32,422 nt of DNA from Carnobacterium_A sp036639135 (lineage in GTDB: Bacteria; Bacillota; Bacilli; Lactobacillales; Carnobacteriaceae): the NCBI GenBank assembly GCA_036639135.1, contig JAVWJE010000011.1, positions 1-32,422 of the forward strand. The letters are read 5' to 3'. Below, one piece after another: positions 25,026 through 32,422 of this stretch. Below the pieces are notes generated by a model. The model searched no databases, was not told where the DNA came from, and saw only the letters and a program-made list of their open reading frames with translations. Positions within the stretch are counted from its first letter, which is position 1; each line of letters starts with the position of its first letter. Both the position numbers and the translations under genes were made by a program.

Positions 25026-25229
25026 TTAGCGTGTGTAGCGGTATTCTTCAGCAACCACTGTATATGAAGAAGGTAATGCACTTACTTTTTCTAAAGCTGC
25101 TGTAAAGCCTTCAACTTGTTCAGGTGTTACTCCTTGAATCGTGTCTGCATAGTTGTATCTGATAATCTTCTCATTCACTGCATCCTCGAAGTGGACTGCG
25201 ATTGAACCTTTATTCCATTGTTTTGCCAT
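25026..25229 (-). CDS. DUF1659 family small protein
   Basis: A 67-residue protein of the DUF1659 type (MAKQWNKGSIAVHFEDAVNE..., with the conserved Y-A-D...GVTPEQVEGFTAALEKV stretch). Function is unknown. ATG after CACAGGAGGCTACACATT. Lies between the sigma factor (84 bases upstream) and the DUF2922 gene; these three probably form one unit. Confidence 0.72.
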   Translation of the reverse strand: MAKQWNKGSIAVHFEDAVNEKIIRYNYADTIQGVTPEQVEGFTAALEKVSALPSSYTVVAEEYRYTR

Positions 25230-25313
25230 AATGTGTAGCCTCCTGTGTTTTATTTTTTGTAAGGTTTGTCATGACTGCTTACACCCTTAATAACGTTTGG
25301 CTTCTTTTATGTG

Positions 25314-25865
25314 TTACCCTATTGGTTTTAAATAAACTAGAAAAGGCTGCAACTTCTTTACTATGCTTTTGCGCCATTGATAAATCGTCTTACGACTGAC
25401 TTGATTCTTTTCAGCAATCTCTGTAACGGATAAACGATGAATGACAGCGTCTATCAAGTAAAGTTGTTCTTTTTTCGTCAAACACACCAGCATTTCTTTA
25501 AACAAGTCCATCGTTAAACACTCGTTTTCAAACTGTGATTGTCTATCCGGGTAGTTTTCTTCCATTAATTCAGGCCAAGCCGATTCATTTGATGACTTGC
25601 GCCGTTCTTTTCTGAGTAGATCTTTTATATGCCACTGGATCTTTGTAAAAGCAAAACCGCCAAAAGGGTAAATAAAAGCTTCATCTTCTGGGTCTTCTGG
25701 AAAGGTTTCATAGGCTTCCACTAACTTTAATAGACCTTGTTGCACAAAATCATCGTAATCCGGATGTGATCTTTGGATCCCTATCCTTTTTAATACGCCA
25801 AAGACAATCCTACTATGGCGTTCAAAAAAAGCCGTTTCATTTTCACTAGATAATTTTCTTATCAT
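25314..25865 (-). CDS. Sigma-70-like RNA polymerase sigma factor (SigH/ComX-like size)
   Basis: A 183-residue sigma factor. A region 2-like part (about residues 10-95) has YDDFVQQGLLKLVEAYETF and a basic, aromatic stretch, and there is a C-terminal helix-turn-helix region 4 (SVTEIAEKNQVSRKTIYQWR). Start ATG at 25865: AAGGA lies nine bases upstream, while the ATG nine bases earlier abuts that site. Length and form resemble ComX/SigH-like factors of lactic acid bacteria that act in competence, but the target promoters are unknown. It is divergent from the ComK-like gene (435 bp between them). Confidence 0.75.
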   Translation of the reverse strand: MIRKLSSENETAFFERHSRIVFGVLKRIGIQRSHPDYDDFVQQGLLKLVEAYETFPEDPEDEAFIYPFGGFAFTKIQWHIKDLLRKERRKSSNESAWPELMEENYPDRQSQFENECLTMDLFKEMLVCLTKKEQLYLIDAVIHRLSVTEIAEKNQVSRKTIYQWRKSIVKKLQPFLVYLKPIG

Positions 25866-25889
25866 CTCAATCATTCCTTAAAAGAGTGT

Positions 25890-25903
25890 TACAAGGCCTT
25901 GTA
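25890..25903. promoter_or_regulatory. Perfect palindrome TACAAGGCCTTGTA before the sigma gene
   Basis: A 14-bp perfect palindrome 25 bases upstream of the sigma start. Half-sites TACAA/TTGTA are shared with the inverted repeat before the ComK-like gene (26244-26260), with spacing of 4 against 5 bases. Confidence 0.5.
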
Positions 25904-25910
25904 CTCGCCT

Positions 25911-25940
25911 AGAATAATCTCTTTAGTGTTCATGTGACAA
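25911..25940 (-). promoter_or_regulatory. Candidate promoter of the sigma factor unit
   Basis: Minus-strand TTGTCA (25940-25935) with TATTCT (25916-25911) 18 bases later. It lies directly before the palindrome at 25890, so a repressor there could block transcription. Consensus match only. Confidence 0.4.
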
Positions 25941-26243
25941 CGCTTTAAACAAGTTAAAAACGAGCTTAAAAACAAAGAAAAAACAGTGTTTATACGCAAA
26001 TGCTTTCTTTTTAATTTATTTTTTCACAAAACAATTGAGATGATTCTTTTATTCGGGTAAATTAAAGGGGTTTTATCTCATTTTAACTAAAAATAAACCT
26101 TTTAATCCAAAAGATTATTTACTATTTATTTAGTAGCTATCCTTTACACAGTGAGTTATTGCCACATTTCATTATAAATAGATTAGTCTATTATAAAAAT
26201 TTTCTCATAAATGTAAAAGATGAGATTTCTTTCGTGAAATCGG

Positions 26244-26272
26244 TTACAATACACTTGTAATACTATTAGTAT
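26244..26272. promoter_or_regulatory. Two adjacent inverted repeats before the ComK-like gene
   Basis: TTACAA-TACAC-TTGTAA at 26244-26260 (perfect) and ATACTA-T-TAGTAT at 26260-26272 (perfect), together 29-57 bases before the ATG at 26301. The first shares its half-sites with the palindrome before the sigma gene. Probably operators. Confidence 0.5.
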
Positions 26273-26300
26273 GACTCCACCTAGGAAGAAGGAATGTTAA

Positions 26301-27230
26301 ATGGTAAAAGATTTTGATCAGTTTCAAGCGATTGGTACATACAAAATATGGGAGAAGGAATTTTTTCATTCCGTGCATTACCAAGTTAATCAACGATTAA
26401 GCTATGATGATTTTCTGTTACGAGAAAAATTGCTTTCAACCAGTGAATACACTCAGAATAATCAACAAAAATCGATCCAGTTTACCCAAACAGATTTGAA
26501 AGAAATCGCTGATAACTGCATTGAATTCAACCATATTGTGATTACCAATCAAGTCATTTATGTCAAAGACATTAGTGAGTTAAAATCTACGCCATTTAAT
26601 ACTCTTATCTTTTATTTGAACCAAAATCCTACCAAATCATTGGAAACAACTACTGAAATTATGAACCGTTACTTTGAATCTACTTTTATGAAATATGACT
26701 ACATTAAATTAATCGGACGCTGCATTGGTATAAATAAGTGTTGCCCCTATGTATACAACCAGCTAGCTTACGTCCCTGAAAAAGGACCGACGAATGCACC
26801 AGTCAGTTGGTATGCCATGCACCATGTCGTGCATGCCATAAAAAATAATCACTCAAATTTGACTTCTTTGCACTTTCGCAATCAAGATGAATTATCTTTT
26901 GACCTTGGTAAAAAAGGCTATGAGAAACAATTAGAACGAGTCATTAATCTCTTTTCGCTTCAGCAATTGTTCAAGCAAAGAGTAATGGCTGATTTTGGTT
27001 TAGCTGAAATCCCGTTAATCGAGAAAGAATTAAATGTCATTCAAAAAAGATTGCAAATTGCTTTACCTATAAATGTAGAGCCTGATTCTTTACAACGTTT
27101 TCTAAGCTATTTGCTTTACTTTAAAGTACAAGAATTACTAACAAAAGTTCTTGGCGAGGAAAATCCTTTTATCGAAGATATTATGTCTACCTTTAAAAAA
27201 CCGCCTTTTTGTTTCCGATTTTATAAATAA
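26301..27230 (+). CDS. ComK-like protein
   Basis: A 309-residue protein, ATG with AAGGA seven bases upstream. The middle part (about residues 126-225) has the ComK pattern in order: a short stretch ESTFMKYDYIKLIGRCIG, a KxxPxVxxxxxxxxxxP turn, an SWYAMHHV motif matching the ComK SW/GWI-SHVHV segment, a F-x-N-x-x-x-L-x-F strand and a closing YEKQLERV helix (compare ComK SFENQVYRT). Flanking it are a 125-residue N-terminal part and an 80-residue C-terminal part not found in the roughly 190-residue Bacillus ComK. ComK is the master activator of competence in Bacillus. The resemblance is by eye, so family identity is likely but not certain, and any role here is inference. Confidence 0.55.
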   Translation: MVKDFDQFQAIGTYKIWEKEFFHSVHYQVNQRLSYDDFLLREKLLSTSEYTQNNQQKSIQFTQTDLKEIADNCIEFNHIVITNQVIYVKDISELKSTPFNTLIFYLNQNPTKSLETTTEIMNRYFESTFMKYDYIKLIGRCIGINKCCPYVYNQLAYVPEKGPTNAPVSWYAMHHVVHAIKNNHSNLTSLHFRNQDELSFDLGKKGYEKQLERVINLFSLQQLFKQRVMADFGLAEIPLIEKELNVIQKRLQIALPINVEPDSLQRFLSYLLYFKVQELLTKVLGEENPFIEDIMSTFKKPPFCFRFYK

Positions 27231-27254
27231 AAAACATGCCCTCTAAAAAAACAT

Positions 27255-27301
27255 AAAAAATCCGAGCAAACACTCAACAAAGAATGTTGTTCGGATTTTT
27301 T
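27255..27301 (+). terminator. Terminator of the ComK-like gene
   Basis: AAAAAATCCGA (27255-27265) pairs with TCGGATTTTTT (27291-27301), a partial inner stem (ACA/TGT) may extend it, and a T-run follows on the plus strand. The remaining 27302-27579 shows no gene. Confidence 0.85.
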
Positions 27302-27579
27302 GGTCTGATACATTTAAGGGTTTAATAAGTAGGGACTCTGTCTTTTATATTTTTTTAAACCTTTATTGTTTTAATTATACCTTCTGTTCTTTATTCTATT
27401 AGTAAATTAGTTCATTTAATAAAAATTCTAAAAAAGATTTAACTTAATTTGTTTTTTTTCATGGACCTACTCCAATAAAATTGAATTTAGTTGTGAACCA
27501 GAAACGACAAAGAATCCATTGTTCACTTGTCTAGCAAACAACCGATTTTTAATCATTCGGTATCATTTTTTTATAATCA

Positions 27580-28107
27580 TTAATTTTTATAGACATAATC
27601 TGAATCGCCATAAGTCTCCCAATTCATCTTTTTTGCCCAATCTGTTGAAAACTTCTTAGACAGATCCAGATTGTGTTTTCCACCATTCACTTTAACATAA
27701 TCGATATACCCTAACCCATAATTATAGCTTTGAATCGCTGTGTTTAAATCAACGTTTGTTTCATCCATACGATCAATACTTTGTTTGAAATAGTCAACAC
27801 CTGTCTTGATGCTTGTTAAAGGGTTTTTAATCGTATTTGGTGGCAAATCAATGGATTCACTTGACTGCATGATGTCTAGTTTCTTCCCACCTGATTCTTG
27901 CTTGATAATTGCTAACACAATAGGCGTATACTCTTCCATGTCGTATTTTTGTAACTCAGCTTTAACGAGAGGTTGCCATATGCGTACGGATAAAGGAATG
28001 GAACCTAAGAAGAAAAATAATACTGGGAAGATAGAAACGATTAAAATCGTCCAAACAAGAATATGCGCAGACTTTTTCATCCCTGTTTTTTCACTTTTCT
28101 GTCTCAT
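27580..28107 (-). CDS. Membrane-anchored lysozyme-like protein
   Basis: A 175-residue protein with an N-terminal membrane anchor (about 14-34) and an extracellular lysozyme-like domain. The domain has the catalytic Glu71 in IIKQESGG, the SxGLMQ-like region DIMQSSES, the conserved IKNPLTSIKTGVDYF helix and the NYGLGYIDYV segment. This is the lysozyme_like family seen in Firmicutes conjugative elements and in housekeeping cell-wall turnover, but no mobile-element genes are nearby. Start ATG at 28107 with AAGGAGGGATAGA upstream; the longer reading extends out of the ribosome-site context. Likely remodels peptidoglycan at the membrane face. Confidence 0.82.
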   Translation of the reverse strand: MRQKSEKTGMKKSAHILVWTILIVSIFPVLFFFLGSIPLSVRIWQPLVKAELQKYDMEEYTPIVLAIIKQESGGKKLDIMQSSESIDLPPNTIKNPLTSIKTGVDYFKQSIDRMDETNVDLNTAIQSYNYGLGYIDYVKVNGGKHNLDLSKKFSTDWAKKMNWETYGDSDYVYKN

Positions 28108-28302
28108 TCTATCCCTCCTTTTTACATCTTCTCTAAAATTTAGTCTAACATATCCGTTATAAAAAAATCCATTACGCTTTTCAATCATTGGGAATTCAAT
28201 CGTCGTAAAAGATTATAAAACTGTAGCCAGAACCCATAATGGTGTTTGTCATGAGTTAGAAATGGACGAGTAGCTGGGAAAAGCTCATAATCTCTAATCA
28301 AC

Positions 28303-28895
28303 CTATTTATCATAAGATTTCTTATCATAAAATAGTGTTAAACTATAAGGCTTTTCATTTGATCCTTCCCACATGCTGCCTTTAATTAACAGACTGACAC
28401 CAAATCCTAAGTCATTGTAATATTCTGTAGAATAATTATCTCCAAAATGAGGATCTTTTAAGTCTCCTTCGAAAGCTAAAGCTTCTTCAATAAAAGGATC
28501 TTTTGAGAAATTAGCTGTTTTCAGTATGGTTTGAATGTCTTATTCATCTACTTCAAAAAATGTGATCTGCTTGACTGTATCATTCGTTACATCAGCCGAT
28601 ACTGTAAAAATACTAGGATACATATAATTTATTTCTTGTTCCTCGTCAAATTCATAAGATTGTATCTCCATTTCTGAACCTAAATACGCTCTAAAAAATT
28701 CAGCTGTTTCTTTGCCATTTTCGAGATTGTATGCAGCTTTTGTTTCATTGACTGATTTACTTTCCAACGAATCCTCTGTTGATTCTGAAGAAGCAATTGT
28801 TATATTCTCTTTCTCAACAAGATTTTTTTCATACCATTATTTTCTGAGCAGCCAACTAAAACTAATACTAATGCTGTTAAAATCGTTCCTTTCAG
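28303..28895 (-). pseudogene. Broken lipoprotein gene (frameshift, stop codon, no start)
   Basis: Three joined pieces make a lipoprotein of about 196 residues. The first frame gives a signal peptide ending in the lipobox LVGC (VLVLVGCSENNG). A run of seven A (in GAAAAAAATC, about 28828) shifts the frame to KNLVEKENITIASSEST and continues to residue ...FFEVDE. A TAA at 28540-28542 then stops it, although the same frame goes on as DIQTILKTANFSKDP to a final TAG at 28303. The first frame has only CTG directly after a stop (28895) and no ATG. The protein family was not recognised. Three lesions make an assembly error unlikely; a dead gene is most likely. Confidence 0.75.
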
Positions 28896-29140
28896 TTATA
28901 TGATGTGTTCAATGATATAGTATAACTCTAAATTTAATTTAAAGTTAAATTAATTTCAAGCGATTTTCGATAAACAGAAACCCTTAACACCATACCATCT
29001 AAATGACTTTATTCTAATAAAAAGAACTGCTAGAGTTAGCAGTTCTTCTTTACCTTATTTTAAGCATAAACCCTATAAAAAATAGTAACACGATTCATAA
29101 ATCTTTACTCTTTAAATGTAGTCAAAGACAGTTGCGATGG

Positions 29141-29876
29141 TTATTGCTTTTCAAAGACTGTAACTGATGAAACGCCATGTTTTTTTAACAAAGCAATCGC
29201 ATCTTCAAAATGATAGCCATAATACGCTATAGAATGAGCATCTGAGCCTAATGAGAAAGACTTCCCGCCTAATTCCAAGTACCATTCAATCATTTGTTCA
29301 TAAAGGTCTACGTTGCCGTATTGATACATACTGCGCGTGTTTAATTCGAATGCCATTTCTTTATCGATCACTTTTTGCAAGACTTGTTTTAATACCGATT
29401 CGTGCTCTTGCAATTCTTTTACAGAAACATCAAACAAACGAATCCCATAATCAAAGTGAGTTAAAACATTCGCCGTTGAAAACTGCTCAACAGCTTCCAA
29501 TAACAACGGGAAGTACTCAGTCATCACATCTTGCACGTCTTTTTCTTTGACAATTGGTTGTAAAAAGTCGTATTCACCGTTTTGGTGGACACTCAACAAT
29601 TGCACATCAAAATCTTTTCCTTTTAAGTAGTCTTGTATTTGAGCATGAGATTTTTTAGTATAGCCAATTTCAATTCCTTTACGGATGCGATGGTTGTATT
29701 GTTTATTTAACAAGTCGATTGCTTTACGATACTCATCATAATCCAAAACAGTATCTTTACCGCCCATAAAAAAGTCATTAAAATCCAAGTGTTCAGTCGT
29801 CACGATTGGTCCTGTTGTTTGTTTTAGATGAATCTGGTGAAAAATAGGTATGCATATGCTGATCATAGATACTCAT
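29141..29876 (-). pseudogene. hisK: Frameshifted PHP-family histidinol phosphatase
   Basis: The ATG at 29876 with GGAGGA opens MSIYDQHMHTYFSPDSS, the PHP-family N-terminus with the metal-binding HxH (His7, His9), but this frame runs into a stop after 28 codons. The remaining body (IHLKQTTGPIVTTEHLDF to the end) lies in the +1 frame. It has the GIEIGYT, SVHQNGEYDF, LTHFDYG and SDAHSIAYYG motifs of histidinol phosphatases and fits a protein of about 260 residues. About ten residues between the FSPDS and LKQTTG motifs appear to be missing, so a small deletion with a frameshift is likely. The body frame alone would lack the two N-terminal metal ligands. A sequencing error would not explain the missing residues. 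Confidence 0.72.
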
Positions 29877-29940
29877 AATTCCATCTCCTCCGCTTCTCAT
29901 TGTAAAACTTCTCTCACTGTCTACTCTACCCGTATCTCCA

Positions 29941-30196
29941 TCAAACCTCAAGGCAATTGCGTTTTTCAAAACTTAAATGAACGTCTTCTTCAATTTGGAA
30001 TACATTAAATGAGCGGTATAATTTATCCACTCACATTTTTATACCAGCACAATCAACATGATAACTTAAGATATTGCCATTCATTGATTGATCAACTACC
30101 TTTCCTTTAAGATGATAGCGTTCTTCATCGGGGTCAAGTGGAAGCCGAGACAAGTCAACCACATCAGGGTATTTCGGCTCAAATCAAATTGAACAT
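29941..30196 (-). pseudogene. Remnant resembling the C-terminal TOBE-like tail of an ABC ATPase
   Basis: An ATG at 30196 gives MFNLI. An extra T shifts the frame, after which EPKYPDVVDLSRLPLDPDEE runs on to a TGA at 30031-30033, and the same frame continues as VDKLYRSFNVFQIEEDVHLS to NCLEV at 29941. The pattern, a beta-rich stretch with KGKVVDQSMNGNI and DVHLSFEKRNCLEV, recalls the TOBE-type tail of ABC transport ATPases, but this is a weak match. No complete ATPase is nearby, so it looks like a truncated leftover. An independent small gene is the alternative. Confidence 0.4.
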
Positions 30197-30211
30197 AACC
30201 CTCTTTACATT

Positions 30212-30242
30212 AAAAAAACCTACCTCTTAATGAGATAGGGTT
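30212..30242 (-). terminator. Terminator behind the LysM glucosaminidase gene
   Basis: AACCTACCTC (30217-30226) pairs with GAGATAGGGTT (30232-30242) with one bulge and one mismatched pair, followed on the minus strand by T7. Confidence 0.7.
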
Positions 30243-30249
30243 CGTTTTG

Positions 30250-31245
30250 TTAATAGTTAATTTTTTGACCAATGAAAATTTTATTGGCATCTTTAATGCC
30301 GTTTTTGTCTTGTAACGCTTTTACCGTTGTTTTTAATTTCTGTGCAATTCCACTTAAAGTGTCACCTGATTTAACGGCATAAACTCCAACAACAAAAGAA
30401 ACAGTTTTTCCAGGAAATTTAAGGACTTGCCCCACATTGATCACGTTTGCGTTTTTAATTCCATTCAAGCTTTGCAACGCTTCAACCGTTGTCCCATTCT
30501 TAGAAGCTATTCCGCTTAACGTATCGCCTGGTTTAACAGTATACGTTTTGTTCGTAGAAGCCTCCGGCTTTGCAGCAAATGGTTTAAGCATCAATACTTG
30601 GCCAACATGGATACTATTCTTATCTTTGATGTTGTTCCATTTTACTAAATGATCCACGTTTACACCGCTTCGGTTAGAAATCCCTGATAATGTTTCTCCT
30701 GACTTAACGGTATAACTATCACCAATAACTGTCGGTGTGATTGGTGATACTGGTAGTGTATTAGGAGATGATTCTCCACCGCTTAATACTTGTTTATCAA
30801 ATCTCGTCAAATCATTTGCTTCAATAATCGAAATAATCTTAGTTTGATAATGCGGGTCCGTCGCATAGCCGGCTTCGTGAATAGCTTTAATTTGCTTTTT
30901 GTAATCGGTTAAACCTAATGCATGTTTGTAGCGGCTATTTACATTTAAAAATATACCGTAGTCTTTGATAGACGTTGTCCAGTTAGGATAAGCTCTAAAA
31001 TCAGCAGTAATCGTGTACGTTACCCCGCCATACACTTCCCAAGTCGTCATGTTGGCTGTATGACCACCATAGTTGCCTTTGATTCCAAATAAGTTATTGT
31101 GATTAGCAGCAAGACCAGATGTGCCCCACGCTGATTCTAAAGCAGCTTGAGCAATTGCCACCGATGGCAGAACTTTGTAAACCGACCACAATGCTTCAGA
31201 TCCTCCTTTTACTTTAGTGATAAAGCTTTCTGTTTGTGCACTCAC
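30250..31245 (-). CDS. Glucosaminidase (GH73) with three LysM repeats, no signal peptide
   Basis: A 331-residue peptidoglycan hydrolase. The start chosen is GTG at 31245, nine bases after AAGGAGG; the longer reading has no ribosome site. The glucosaminidase domain (about 5-150) has catalytic Glu37 in AALESAWGTSGLA and the conserved NNLFGIKG and FRAYPNW motifs. A Ser/Pro linker and three LysM repeats follow, each opening YxVKxGxTLSGI (about 178-222, 228-272, 284-331). No signal peptide is seen with this start: the mature-looking MSAQTESFIT begins the domain directly. This is phage-endolysin-like, or the protein leaves by another route. No phage genes lie nearby. Confidence 0.85.
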   Translation of the reverse strand: MSAQTESFITKVKGGSEALWSVYKVLPSVAIAQAALESAWGTSGLAANHNNLFGIKGNYGGHTANMTTWEVYGGVTYTITADFRAYPNWTTSIKDYGIFLNVNSRYKHALGLTDYKKQIKAIHEAGYATDPHYQTKIISIIEANDLTRFDKQVLSGGESSPNTLPVSPITPTVIGDSYTVKSGETLSGISNRSGVNVDHLVKWNNIKDKNSIHVGQVLMLKPFAAKPEASTNKTYTVKPGDTLSGIASKNGTTVEALQSLNGIKNANVINVGQVLKFPGKTVSFVVGVYAVKSGDTLSGIAQKLKTTVKALQDKNGIKDANKIFIGQKINY

Positions 31246-31331
31246 TATCGCATTCCTCCTTTTGATTTCAAACACTACCATGATAACGCCAAACAGCAAA
31301 GTATCTGTAACCCTTACAAATTAAACTACTC

Positions 31332-31392
31332 AAAAAAAACACACTTTTTTGATAACCTCTCTTTTATCAAGAGTCGGTTATAAAAAAAGTGT
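31332..31392 (-). terminator. Long hairpin terminator behind the CpsB-like gene
   Basis: ACACTTTTTTGATAACC (31341-31357) pairs with 31376-31392 with one mismatch, and an inner CTCTT/AAGAG stem extends it; on the minus strand a run of eight T follows. A separate perfect 10-bp AT hairpin lies at 31532-31556, just behind the gene. The rest of 31246-31570 holds no gene. Confidence 0.75.
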
Positions 31393-31570
31393 CAGTTATA
31401 TTTATTCGTTATAAAATACAGAAATTTAGTTTAGTTATTCTTTTATCATTATCTTTTATCATTAAACGTGTTTTTACACTTTAAAAATGTTTAAAAATTC
31501 GCCGAATTTTATATGTTTGTATATGAATTTGATTAAAGTAACTCTATTACTTTAATTCTCTATTTTCAAA

Positions 31571-32338
31571 CTAAAACAATCCCAAAAACTTAGTCTGTTT
31601 CACTTTTCTTGGTTCGCGAGAAATAATCACTTCTCCATTAACCAAGTCTTTCGTCACCTGTTGGTATTCGTTAGCTTTTTCTTTTCCAAATTCTTTTTCC
31701 AGCTTTTTATAAGCTTCTTTCATATGGAAAGATCGTGAAGAAATATTATGTGCGTCTGATGCGATAAAATGAACTAAGTTTGCTTCAATGAGCTGTTTGC
31801 TTACCTTTTGGATACTTTTACCAAAACCACCGGTATAACTAGCTGCTGTCAGCTGTGCTAAAACTCCTTTTTCAATAAATGGCAGTAAGACATTTGGATC
31901 TTTTAAAATGGCATGATTACGTTCAGGGTGAACGATTATCGGTGTGATACCTTTTTTTTGTAATTCAAAGAATAACGATTCTGTATATGCTGGTATAGAA
32001 GGTGTTGGAAATTCAATTAAGACATATTGTTTGCCCTCATCAATGAATTGTATTTTATCTTCTGTTAAATCTTCAAACAGTTCCCCATTGATCCGAACTT
32101 CTTGGCCAGGAAAAATAGTCAGCAGAATGTCTCTTGCATCTAATTCTTTTTGCAATTCTTCTACCAACACTAAAATATCTTTTTTCTCATTATCCCAGTG
32201 GCCATTTTTATAGTGTGGAGTAGCTAAGATATGTGTAATTCCTTCTGCAACTGCTTCTCGCGCTATTTCTATTGAGTCTTCCATATCTTTTGCCCCATCA
32301 TCAATACCAGGCAAAATATGACAGTGTAAATCAATCAT
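31571..32338 (-). CDS. CpsB/CapC-type PHP tyrosine-protein phosphatase
   Basis: A 255-residue metal-dependent phosphatase of the PHP family. The motifs are MIDLHCHILPGIDDGAKD (residues 1-18, HxH at 5 and 7), the ATPHYKNG region, VHPERN and the ASDAH motif near residue 203. It is the Wzb/CpsB-type enzyme that dephosphorylates the tyrosine kinase (CpsD/Wze) controlling capsule or exopolysaccharide export. ATG at 32338 after AAGGAGATAAAAG. It is probably the first visible part of an exopolysaccharide operon that extends to the right of the window; a kinase would be expected next to it. Confidence 0.88.
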   Translation of the reverse strand: MIDLHCHILPGIDDGAKDMEDSIEIAREAVAEGITHILATPHYKNGHWDNEKKDILVLVEELQKELDARDILLTIFPGQEVRINGELFEDLTEDKIQFIDEGKQYVLIEFPTPSIPAYTESLFFELQKKGITPIIVHPERNHAILKDPNVLLPFIEKGVLAQLTAASYTGGFGKSIQKVSKQLIEANLVHFIASDAHNISSRSFHMKEAYKKLEKEFGKEKANEYQQVTKDLVNGEVIISREPRKVKQTKFLGLF

Positions 32339-32376
32339 CTTTTATCTCCTTAATCCATTTTAAGTAATCTGATTTG

Positions 32377-32422
32377 TCAAATTAAGCTATACAAACTATC
32401 TTCATCCATATAACTCATAAAA
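32377..32422 (-). CDS. Possible C-terminal end of an upstream gene
   Basis: The open frame from the window edge reads FMSYMDEDSLYSLI and stops at a TGA at 32377-32379, 38 bases before the CpsB-like start. It could be the tail of a capsule-type tyrosine kinase, but 14 residues are too few to decide. A -35-like TTGACA also falls here, so a promoter is the alternative. Confidence 0.25.
   Translation of the reverse strand, partial: FMSYMDEDSLYSLI

Noticed and set aside
1..32422. CRISPR arrays, tRNA or rRNA genes, insertion sequences, prophage
   Set aside because: No array of direct repeats with regular spacers, no cloverleaf or rRNA-like text, and no transposase, integrase or phage structural genes were seen. 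The 51-bp units were considered as a CRISPR-like array but have only three units and inverted half-sites.

Overview
The window looks like chromosome of a low-GC Gram-positive lactic acid bacterium. Carnobacterium or a close relative in Carnobacteriaceae is my best guess. It is inferred from AT-rich codon use, strong AGGAGG ribosome sites, aminopeptidase PepC, a D-lactate dehydrogenase of the lactobacillus type, LytST, and a ComK-like protein beside a small sigma factor. I see no tRNA, rRNA, CRISPR array, insertion sequence or prophage. Almost every gene is on the minus strand; only the small lipoprotein (15237) and the ComK-like gene (26301) are on plus.

Layout. 0-2 kb: cellobiose-type PTS EIIC and a small P-loop kinase. 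2-5.1 kb: three-gene MacAB/YknXYZ-like export operon (adaptor, ATPase, permease). 5.4-7.5 kb: D-lactate dehydrogenase co-transcribed with a stand-alone PTS_EIIC_2 membrane protein, with a Rex-like site upstream. 7.9-9 kb: AI-2E family permease. 9.4-11.9 kb: LytS/LytT two-component system with a 20-bp-period direct repeat before lytS. 12-14.8 kb: HAD hydrolase and 5'-nucleotidase-type metallophosphoesterase. 15.2 kb: small lipoprotein.

15.75-21.8 kb holds a type IV pilus locus read right to left: two prepilins, a large PilX-like protein, PilB and PilT, then a PilC cut off after its first domain and running into the C-terminal half of PilO in another frame. A deletion inside the locus seems to have removed the rest of pilC and everything between it and pilO, so the machine is probably dead in this strain.

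22.3-24.3 kb: pepC and a VanZ-family gene. 24.7-27.2 kb: DUF2922, DUF1659 and a sigma-70-like factor, divergent from a ComK-like gene; both control regions carry TACAA/TTGTA inverted repeats. 27.6-32.3 kb: lysozyme-like protein, three neighbouring broken genes (lipoprotein, PHP histidinol phosphatase, a possible ABC-ATPase tail), a LysM glucosaminidase without a signal peptide, and a CpsB-type PHP phosphatase at the right edge.

The most unusual non-coding signal is a set of three tandem ~51-bp units, most of them able to form a TGGACAA/TTGTCCA hairpin. It occurs at two separate intergenic sites (about 12.89-13.03 and 24.44-24.58 kb), which suggests a dispersed repeat family. The other main signals are the truncated pilus locus and the ComK-like/sigma divergent pair.
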